Positions 58,274 through 64,000 of a stretch of 64,000 nt of DNA are shown piece after piece. The notes under the pieces were generated by a model. The model did not search any database, had not been told where the DNA came from, and saw only the letters and a list, made by a program, of their open reading frames with translations. The translations under genes were made by a program, and so were the position numbers. The DNA comes from Pseudonocardia sp. N23 (lineage in GTDB: Bacteria > Actinomycetota > Actinomycetes > Mycobacteriales > Pseudonocardiaceae). The stretch's first letter is position 1. Every line of letters starts with the position of its first letter. Location: positions 124,001-188,000 of the forward strand of contig NZ_BEGX01000004.1 in NCBI RefSeq assembly GCF_002583555.1, read 5' to 3'.

Positions 58274-59325
58274 GGTACTCGCTCGTGGAGCTCGCACCCG
58301 TCACCCCGGGTGCCGGCAAGCAGGCGGCGCTCGAACACGCGCTCGCGGCGGCCGAGGAGGCGGAACGGCTCGGGTACCACCGCTTCTGGTACGCCGAGCA
58401 CCACCACACCACCGGCTACGCGGCGCAGGACCCGGCACCGCTGATCGCGGTCGCGTCCCGGCGCACCTCCCGGATCCGGCTCGGCTCGGGGGCGGTGCTG
58501 CTCAACCACCACAGCCCCTACACCGTGGCCGAACGGTTCCTCATGCTGCAGGCCCTCGCCCCGGGGCGGATCGACCTCGGGCTCGGCCGCTCGTCGGCCA
58601 CCCCGTTGATCGACCACGCGCTGCGCCGCGACCGTCGGGGCGCGCCGGTGGACGACTTCTTCTCGCAGGTCGAGGAGGTCGTCGGCTACTACCACCACGC
58701 CTTCGACGCCGGGTATCCCCACGAGTCGATCGACCTCACCCACGGCATCGACGGCGTCCCGCAGGTGTGGGTCCTCGGCTCGTCGGGCGGCAGTGCCGCC
58801 CTCGCGGGCGGGCTCGGGCTGGGCTACACGTTCGGCAGCCACATCAACCCGGCGATGACGAACGTCGCCGTCGCGCGGTACCGGCAGAGCTTCACCGCGA
58901 CGGGCTTCGGCCCGCGGGAGCCGACGGTCATGCTCACGCTGAACATCGTCGCCGCGGACGACGAGGACCTCGCCCACCGGCTGACCTGGCCCGCCCGGGC
59001 GCTGCGGGCGCTGGGTCGCGAACGACCCGTCCCCACCCTGGCCCAGGCCACCGCCGAGCTCGACGCGGCGCAGAAGGCGGAGCCGAGCACCGTCCGCGAC
59101 GGAGTGGCGCCGCCACAGGTCTCCGGGACGCCGCAGTCGCTGCGGGCGCAGCTGGAGCCGCTGGTCCGGGCGACCGGGGCCACCGAGATCATGGTGCAGG
59201 ACATGCTCACCGACCCCGGACTGCGCAGCCGCTCCCGCGAGCTGGTGGCCGAGGCGCTCGCACCGATCGTGACCGGTGCGGCGCCGGCTCACCAGCCGCC
59301 GATCCACCCGTCGAAGATCCCGTAG
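58270..59325 (+). CDS. LLM-class flavin-dependent oxidoreductase
   Basis: A 351-residue luciferase-like monooxygenase. LVELAPVTPGAGKQAALEHALAAAEEAERLGYHRFWYAEHHHTTG is the start typical of FMN-dependent members (the RFWYAEHH block), followed by RIRLGSGAVLLNHHSPYTVAE, RIDLGLGRSS and VWVLGSSGGSA. These marks favour an FMN-type alkanal/alkane monooxygenase-like enzyme over F420 forms. It overlaps the NTF2-like gene by four bases. Its last 37 bases overlap the end of the convergent IlvD/Edd gene. Confidence 0.92.
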   Translation: MRYSLVELAPVTPGAGKQAALEHALAAAEEAERLGYHRFWYAEHHHTTGYAAQDPAPLIAVASRRTSRIRLGSGAVLLNHHSPYTVAERFLMLQALAPGRIDLGLGRSSATPLIDHALRRDRRGAPVDDFFSQVEEVVGYYHHAFDAGYPHESIDLTHGIDGVPQVWVLGSSGGSAALAGGLGLGYTFGSHINPAMTNVAVARYRQSFTATGFGPREPTVMLTLNIVAADDEDLAHRLTWPARALRALGRERPVPTLAQATAELDAAQKAEPSTVRDGVAPPQVSGTPQSLRAQLEPLVRATGATEIMVQDMLTDPGLRSRSRELVAEALAPIVTGAAPAHQPPIHPSKIP

Positions 59326-61031
59326 GGCTCGGCGCCCGGGTCGGCCGACCGGCCCTGCAGGAAGTCGAAGTCGCAGCCGGTGTCGGCCTGGGTGACCCGC
59401 TCGGCGTACAGCGCTCCGTAGCCCCGCCGGTACGCCCGGCGGGGCCCGCGGGCCGCCCGGCGGCGCTGCGCCAGCGTGGCGTCGTCCACCTCCAGCTCGA
59501 GCACTCCCGCGCGGGCGTCGAGCCGGATCACGTCGCCGTCCTCGACGAGCGCGAGCGGACCGCCGACCGCGGCTTCCGGGCTGACGTGCAGCACCGTCGT
59601 GCCGTAGGCGGTCCCGCTCATCCGCGCGTCGGAGACACGCACCATGTCGGTCACGCCCTCGCGCAACAACTTCTGCGGGATCGGGAGCGCTCCCCACTCG
59701 GGCATGCCGGGTCCGCCGACGGGTCCGGCGTTGCGCAGCACCAGCACCGAGTCCGCGGTGACCGGGAGATCGGGGTCGTCGATCCGCTCACGGAGGTCGT
59801 CCATGTCGTCGAACACCACGGCGGGGCCGCTGTGCCGCAACAGGTTCTCGCTCGCGGCGCTGCATTTCACGACGGCGCCACCGGGTGCCAGGTTCCCGCG
59901 CACGACGGCGAGCCCGCCCGGCCCCTGCACGGGATCGGCGAGCGGCCGGACCACCTCACCGTCGACGGGTGGCGCGTCCGCGAGGTTCTCCCCCACAGTC
60001 CGGCCGTTCACGGTGAGCGCGTCGCGCCGCAGCAGCGGGGCCAGCTCCTTGAGCACGACGGGCAGCCCGCCGATCTCGAACAGCTGCTCGACGAGGTGCT
60101 TCCCGGCCGGGCGGACGTTCGCGATCAAGGGAACCCGCGCCGCGATGTCGTGGAAGTCCTGCAGGCCCACCGCGACCTCGGCCCGCCCCGCCAGGGCGAG
60201 CAGGTGCAGGACCACGTTGGTCGACCCGCCCAGGGCGACGAGCACCGTGATCGCGTTGTGGAAGGCGTCCGCGGTCAGGATCTGCGACGGCCGCACGCCC
60301 TCCCGGGCGAGCCGCACCGCCACCCGGCCGCAGTCCTCGGCGACCTGGCTGCGCCGGGCGTCGGTCGCGGGGATCGCGCTCGCCCCGGGCAGCGTCATCC
60401 CGAGGGCCTCGACGACGGCCGCGACCGTGGACGCCGTACCCATCTCCGGACAGTGCCCCACCGACGGGCCGGCGGAGGCCTCCAGGGCCTCGTACTCGGA
60501 CACGGACATGCGTCCGGCGCGCACGTCGTCGACGTAGCCCCACAGGTCGGTGCCGACCCCGATCTGCCGGCCGCGGAAGGTCGCGGGGTTCGCCGGCCCA
60601 CCGGGGACGACGATCGTCGGCACGTCGGCGCTCGCGGCCCCCATCAGCTGGGCGGGCATCGTCTTGTCGCAGCCGCCGAGCATGACCACGGCGTCGAACG
60701 GGTAGGCGCGCAACGACTCCTCGACGTCCATCGACATCAGGTTGCGGAACAGCATGGTCGTGGGCTTCATCAGCTGCTCGCCGAGCGAGATCGTCGGGAA
60801 CTCCAGCGGGACCCCGCCCGCCTGCAGGATGCCGCGGCGCACGCTGTCGGCGAGCGCCCGCAGGTGCAGGTTGCAGCTGATCAGCTCCGACCACGAGTTG
60901 CAGATCCCGACGACGGGCCGCCCCTCGAAGCTCGCCCGCGCGAACCCGGAGGCGCGCATGGCCGTGCGGTGCACGAACCCCGGGACGTGCTCGCCGGAGA
61001 ACCACCGCGCACTGCGCAGCGGCGCGTTCAC
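59289..61031 (-). CDS. IlvD/Edd-family dehydratase (sugar-acid dehydratase-like)
   Basis: A 580-residue iron-sulfur dehydratase. The cluster ligands are visible at Cys53 (NSWSELISCNLHL), Cys121 in GGCDKTMPAQL and Cys194 in GHCPEMGTAST. Its sequence at these places is like the pentonate/hexonate dehydratases more than IlvD of valine synthesis. It removes water from a 2,3-dihydroxy acid to form a 2-keto acid. The GTG start overlaps the stop of the U32-like gene; it is the last gene of the HyuA-HyuB-U32-dehydratase operon. Length is normal. Confidence 0.92.
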   Translation of the reverse strand: MNAPLRSARWFSGEHVPGFVHRTAMRASGFARASFEGRPVVGICNSWSELISCNLHLRALADSVRRGILQAGGVPLEFPTISLGEQLMKPTTMLFRNLMSMDVEESLRAYPFDAVVMLGGCDKTMPAQLMGAASADVPTIVVPGGPANPATFRGRQIGVGTDLWGYVDDVRAGRMSVSEYEALEASAGPSVGHCPEMGTASTVAAVVEALGMTLPGASAIPATDARRSQVAEDCGRVAVRLAREGVRPSQILTADAFHNAITVLVALGGSTNVVLHLLALAGRAEVAVGLQDFHDIAARVPLIANVRPAGKHLVEQLFEIGGLPVVLKELAPLLRRDALTVNGRTVGENLADAPPVDGEVVRPLADPVQGPGGLAVVRGNLAPGGAVVKCSAASENLLRHSGPAVVFDDMDDLRERIDDPDLPVTADSVLVLRNAGPVGGPGMPEWGALPIPQKLLREGVTDMVRVSDARMSGTAYGTTVLHVSPEAAVGGPLALVEDGDVIRLDARAGVLELEVDDATLAQRRRAARGPRRAYRRGYGALYAERVTQADTGCDFDFLQGRSADPGAEPYGIFDGWIGGW

Positions 61032-61951
61032 CCGGTCGCCGGCGGCGGCGAGAGCCGGACGCCGGAGTCCACGGTGGACGCGAGCTCGCGCAGGATCGCC
61101 GCGTGCCGCACCTTGTGCCGGATGAGCCGGTCGTGGAACTCGGCGTCGGTGTAGCCGTTGTACATGACCTCCTCGGACTCCCCCGGCTCGATCTTGAAGT
61201 AGACCGGCGCGGCGACGCGGGCGATGTCGGCGGCCTCCCACAGCCGCGTCATCCCGCCGAACGAGTCGAAGGTGATGGCCCAGACGTCCAGCGGGACCGA
61301 CACGACCGACCGGATGGCGCTGAGCATCGGCCTGCTCAGGTCACCGACGGGGTTCACGCTGTCCGCGCCCAGGCCCTCCAGCACCCGCACCGACGCCGGG
61401 TTCGCGTGGCCCGCGTAGACGGAGACCTTGAAGAACGCGTCGCCGGGGATGTCCCCGCGCTCGCGGGCGGTGTTGAGCACGTCGAGGACGCCCTCGTCGA
61501 TCACCAGGAGGCCGCGCAGGCCCGCGTCGAAGATGCGGAGCACGTCGTGCAGCAGGTACCGGATGTTGTCCACGCCGCGGATCCGTTTGCCCGAGGTGAT
61601 GCCCTCCCGGCTGGTCAGCTGGCGGCCGGAGTCCCAGCCCGCGCGCGGCCCGGGACAGGCCACCACCTCGATCCCGTTCTCCGCTGCGAGCTGCCCGAAC
61701 GCCCGCAGCTCCCCCTTGTCGATCAGCGTCGCGCCGCCGCCGAAGGAGATGATCCGGTGGACGAAGACGTCGTGCCGCTTCGACTCGACCAGGAGCGCCT
61801 CCAGGTTGGACAGCCGCTCGACCCCGGACACCTCGAGCCGGAACTGGCCGCCGTCGGCGAAGGTCCGCGCCGAGGTCGGCAAATCGTGGTTGTCCGCGGT
61901 CGGCAGTCCCTGCGCCGCCAGGATGGACTCGGGGGTCACGCTCGTGCTCAT
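61028..61951 (-). CDS. U32-peptidase-like TIM-barrel protein
   Basis: A 307-residue protein that I assign with some doubt. The barrel-like pattern includes GIEVVACPGPRAGWDSGRQLTSREG, DAGLRGLLVIDEGVLDVLNTARERG, VSVYAGHANPASVRVLEGLGADSVNPVGDLSRPM and VYFKIEPGESEE, which resembles peptidase U32-type proteins (ubiquinone hydroxylation and collagenase-like relatives). No signal peptide. GAGGAG four bases before the ATG at 61951. It is coupled to the HyuB gene (upstream) and the dehydratase gene (downstream). A catabolic TIM-barrel hydrolase or lyase specific to this operon is possible. Confidence 0.68.
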   Translation of the reverse strand: MSTSVTPESILAAQGLPTADNHDLPTSARTFADGGQFRLEVSGVERLSNLEALLVESKRHDVFVHRIISFGGGATLIDKGELRAFGQLAAENGIEVVACPGPRAGWDSGRQLTSREGITSGKRIRGVDNIRYLLHDVLRIFDAGLRGLLVIDEGVLDVLNTARERGDIPGDAFFKVSVYAGHANPASVRVLEGLGADSVNPVGDLSRPMLSAIRSVVSVPLDVWAITFDSFGGMTRLWEAADIARVAAPVYFKIEPGESEEVMYNGYTDAEFHDRLIRHKVRHAAILRELASTVDSGVRLSPPPATG

Positions 61952-63711
61952 TTCTCTCCTCGCTGGAGGTCGTCGCGGAGCCTGGTGGTCTCCGCGTCGT
62001 CTACGCACCCGGCCACGACGGCCACCGCGTAGACCGCCCGTGCCCGGCCGGGCGTGATCCACCCCTCGGCGACGTCGTGGGCGACCGTCGCGGGGTCGCG
62101 CCGATGCGGGGCGCCGTAGCCACCGCCCCCGCAGCTCTCCGAGACGACGGTCTCGCCCGGCAGCAGCTGCACGAGCCCGCTCGCCGGCAGGTCGACGAGC
62201 GTGCCGTCGATCCGCCGGAGCCGTTGGCGGGCAGGAGCTCCGGCCGTGCCGCCGCCGGCACCGCGCGCCGGGTGGACCGCGCCGTCGCTGCCGTAGCTCA
62301 GGGTGAGCGGGGCGGTCGTGGGGCCGTACTCCACGAGGGCGCCGGGTGCACCCCTGAACTCACCGGCGCCCTCGGTGTCGGTGAGGATCCGCTGCTGGGT
62401 GACCAGGATCGGATGGTGGATCTCGTCGATCTCCACGCTGTCGCGCAACATCATCCCGGCGTTGCCGGCGTGGCCGAAGGTCAGCCAGCCGTCCGTCCAC
62501 GGGGTGCCCGGGCCCCCGGTCACGCCGGGGAACAGGATCTGGTTGACGAACGGCACGCCGGTCCGCGGGTCGGCCCCCGAGATCACGGCCCACGCCGGCG
62601 GCTGCACCAGCCCGGCCTCGGCCATCCCGACTCCCGGGCCCAGCTCCGCGATCGCTCGCTGCACCAGGTTGGTCACCCGGTCCGCGACGTTCGTGGTCGC
62701 CACCGAGCAGCTGGCCGGGTGCCGCGGGATCCCGACGACGCAGTTCTCCCGCAACAGCACCTCGACGCGACGCAGGCTGCCCGCGTTCGCCGGCACCGAA
62801 GCGGGCAGCGAGTTGAACACGCCGACCAGCGCGGAGCTGGCCGACGTGCTCTCGGTCAGGTTGAGCCCGCACGGTTGACAGTCCGGGTTGTCCCGCAGGT
62901 CGACCTTGACCCGCCCCTGCGCGGGGTCGACGTCGACGGTGACCGAGACCGGCACACCGTCGGGCACCCCGGGGAAGGGGTCGTGGGCGCCACCAAGCGT
63001 GACCCGCCCGGCAGGCAGCTCCCCGATCGCCTCGGCCATGCGCTGCTCGGAGAAGTCGAACCACTCCCCGGCGTACTGCTCCAGCGCGTCCCAGCCCACG
63101 TCGGCGGCGAGTCTCTCGACCTCCCGTTCCCCGATCCGCGCAGCACCCACCATCGCCAGATAGTCGCCCCACCACTGGTCCGGGACCCGGATCCGCATGC
63201 GGCACATGCGGATGACGTCGTCGACATCGGTGAAGTCGCGTTGCACCCGCACCGCGGGGAAGATCAGCGCGCCCTCCTCGTAGACGTCGACGGCGGAGGT
63301 CGAGTACGTCGTCGGCGTCCCGTTCCCGCAGTCCGCCTGGTGCGCCTTCACCAGCACGGTGAAGCGGTGCGTCCCGGTGGGGTCCACGACGGGCACGAGA
63401 ATGCAGTGGTCGGCTGCGTGCGAGTTGCCGTGGTAGGGCGAGTTGTGCAGGTAGGCGTCGCCGCGGTGCAGGTCGGGATGCATCTGCGCGGTGTAGGCGG
63501 CCATGATGTCCGGCCCTCGCATGACGTGCACCGGCAGCGACTCCGCCGTCGCGACCAGCTGTGCGTCCCCGGTGAGGACACAGCAGGAGAAGTCCCTGGC
63601 GGTGTTGATCACCCCGGACCGGGCGGTGCGCGCGAGCGTGTTCGCCATCGCACGGACCACCTGCTCCATCCGGCTGGTGAGGACAGCCAGCTGCAACCCG
63701 TCGAGTGTCAT
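61948..63711 (-). CDS. Hydantoinase B/oxoprolinase B-family protein
   Basis: A 587-residue HyuB-type subunit. LQLAVLTSRMEQVVRAMANTLARTARSGVINTARDFSCCV is the normal start, HRGDAYLHNSPYHGNSHAADH the substrate/metal region, VDLRDNPDCQPCGLNLTEST the middle, and GAPGALVEYGPT with ESCGGGGYGAPHRRDP the C-terminal end. Unlike the HyuB protein at 22.6-24.9 kb it stops after this core and lacks a Cys-rich tail. It overlaps the A-subunit stop (ATGA) and the U32-like start. The A/B pair likely opens a lactam or hydantoin using ATP. Confidence 0.92.
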   Translation of the reverse strand: MTLDGLQLAVLTSRMEQVVRAMANTLARTARSGVINTARDFSCCVLTGDAQLVATAESLPVHVMRGPDIMAAYTAQMHPDLHRGDAYLHNSPYHGNSHAADHCILVPVVDPTGTHRFTVLVKAHQADCGNGTPTTYSTSAVDVYEEGALIFPAVRVQRDFTDVDDVIRMCRMRIRVPDQWWGDYLAMVGAARIGEREVERLAADVGWDALEQYAGEWFDFSEQRMAEAIGELPAGRVTLGGAHDPFPGVPDGVPVSVTVDVDPAQGRVKVDLRDNPDCQPCGLNLTESTSASSALVGVFNSLPASVPANAGSLRRVEVLLRENCVVGIPRHPASCSVATTNVADRVTNLVQRAIAELGPGVGMAEAGLVQPPAWAVISGADPRTGVPFVNQILFPGVTGGPGTPWTDGWLTFGHAGNAGMMLRDSVEIDEIHHPILVTQQRILTDTEGAGEFRGAPGALVEYGPTTAPLTLSYGSDGAVHPARGAGGGTAGAPARQRLRRIDGTLVDLPASGLVQLLPGETVVSESCGGGGYGAPHRRDPATVAHDVAEGWITPGRARAVYAVAVVAGCVDDAETTRLRDDLQRGEK

Positions 63712-64000
63712 CGGTCGTCTCCGTTCCGCCGCAGGACGAGTGCTCCGGTCGAGGCGCGGGTGGCCGTCGCGTCCGGGGCGACGACGACGACCGTCACCGG
63801 TGTCTCGACGATCGCCGGACCCTCGACCACCTCGCCCGGCGCGATGTCGTCCTGGGCCCGTACCGCGGCGTCGACGAGGCCGTGTCCGGCGAAGTAGACG
63901 CGCCGGGTGCGTCTCGTCCGGGGTCGTGCCGGGCCGCTCTCGACCTGGCCGAGCGGCGTGGTCCGCGTCCGGCAGGCGGCCCGTACCCGCCAGCCGACGA
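63708..64000 (-). CDS. Hydantoinase A/oxoprolinase A-family protein (C-terminal end only)
   Basis: Only the last 96 or so residues lie in the window. They read VGWRVRAACRTRTTPLGQVESG, then RRVYFAGHGLVDAAVRAQDDIAPGEVVEGPAIVETPVTVVVVAPDATA and LVLRRNGDDR, the C-terminal beta-rich domain of HyuA proteins, with the GPAIVE motif also seen in the complete protein at 20.5-22.6 kb. Its stop overlaps the HyuB start, so it heads this part of the operon. The rest is beyond the right edge. Confidence 0.88.
   Translation of the reverse strand, partial: VGWRVRAACRTRTTPLGQVESGPARPRTRRTRRVYFAGHGLVDAAVRAQDDIAPGEVVEGPAIVETPVTVVVVAPDATATRASTGALVLRRNGDDR

Noticed and set aside
1..64000. CRISPR arrays, tRNA/rRNA genes, insertion sequences, integrases
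   Set aside because: I looked for regularly spaced repeats, tRNA-like cloverleafs, transposase or integrase motifs and flanking inverted repeats and found none I could support.

Overview
The window is very GC-rich, dense, and rich in regulators and catabolic genes with almost fully GC-ending codons. The gene content (CaiB-type CoA transferases, Rieske and P450 genes, PaaX, IclR, GntR and TetR regulators, LLM flavin oxidoreductases, lipoproteins, a YkuD L,D-transpeptidase) indicates a high-GC actinomycete. A Pseudonocardia-like member of the Pseudonocardiales is my best guess; this is inference, since no rRNA or tRNA gene is present. No phage, transposase, CRISPR array or tRNA was found.

Layout. 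1-4.7 kb (minus): GntR regulator, PuuE-like deacetylase/cyclic amide hydrolase, then CoA transferase, isochorismatase-type amidase and a sugar-type ABC binding lipoprotein cut by the window edge. Two near-identical operator-like sites lie upstream of the GntR gene and of the CoA-transferase gene. 5-7.9 kb: IclR regulator divergent from mhpF-mhpE (end of a meta-cleavage pathway). 8-8.7 kb: debris of two dead genes. 8.7-11.9 kb: STAS protein, VOC protein, two Rieske proteins, PPOX-type flavoprotein. 12-25.8 kb: P450; a three-gene unit (VOC, 82-aa protein, alpha/beta hydrolase); an operon of aryl-CoA-type FAD hydroxylase, AMP-forming ligase, maleate-isomerase-like protein and TetR; and divergent HyuA/HyuB genes, HyuB carrying a cysteine-rich tail like the acetone carboxylase gamma subunit. 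26-33 kb: an unusual 84-residue Asp/Tyr/Lys/His/Cys-rich protein, L,D-transpeptidase, methyltransferase, pntAB. 33-38.6 kb: YdeP-type molybdoenzyme, methyltransferase, DUF998 membrane protein and more gene remnants.

38.7-46.9 kb is a coherent five-gene operon with a PaaX-type regulator. It encodes aryl-AMP ligase, ADP-forming acyl-CoA synthetase, FAD-dependent salicylyl-CoA-5-hydroxylase-like enzyme, fumarylacetoacetase-family hydrolase and gentisate 1,2-dioxygenase, which together predict salicylate (or a relative) to gentisate to ring-cleavage products. The ligase and hydroxylase are paralogues of the pair at 17-20 kb.

47-52.5 kb is a cell-wall/beta-lactam locus: a LysR regulator, a co-transcribed cytosolic SxxK hydrolase without the class A deacylation glutamate, and a divergent lipoprotein class A beta-lactamase translationally coupled to a penicillin-binding protein. 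Two tandem dyad sites sit in the divergent promoter. 52.5-64 kb: MFS transporter, DUF5996 protein, cupin, then two convergent operons. One (plus) is solute-binding lipoprotein, NTF2-like protein, LLM oxidoreductase; the other (minus) is HyuA, HyuB, U32-like protein and IlvD/Edd dehydratase, all translationally coupled. The window ends inside HyuA.

A recurring theme is short, frameshifted or internally deleted gene remnants (8.1-8.6, 25.9-26.1, 37.9-38.2 and 38.4-38.6 kb, plus a cupin that seems to have lost its core at 38.2 kb). They suggest ongoing turnover of catabolic genes, or in some cases assembly indels.
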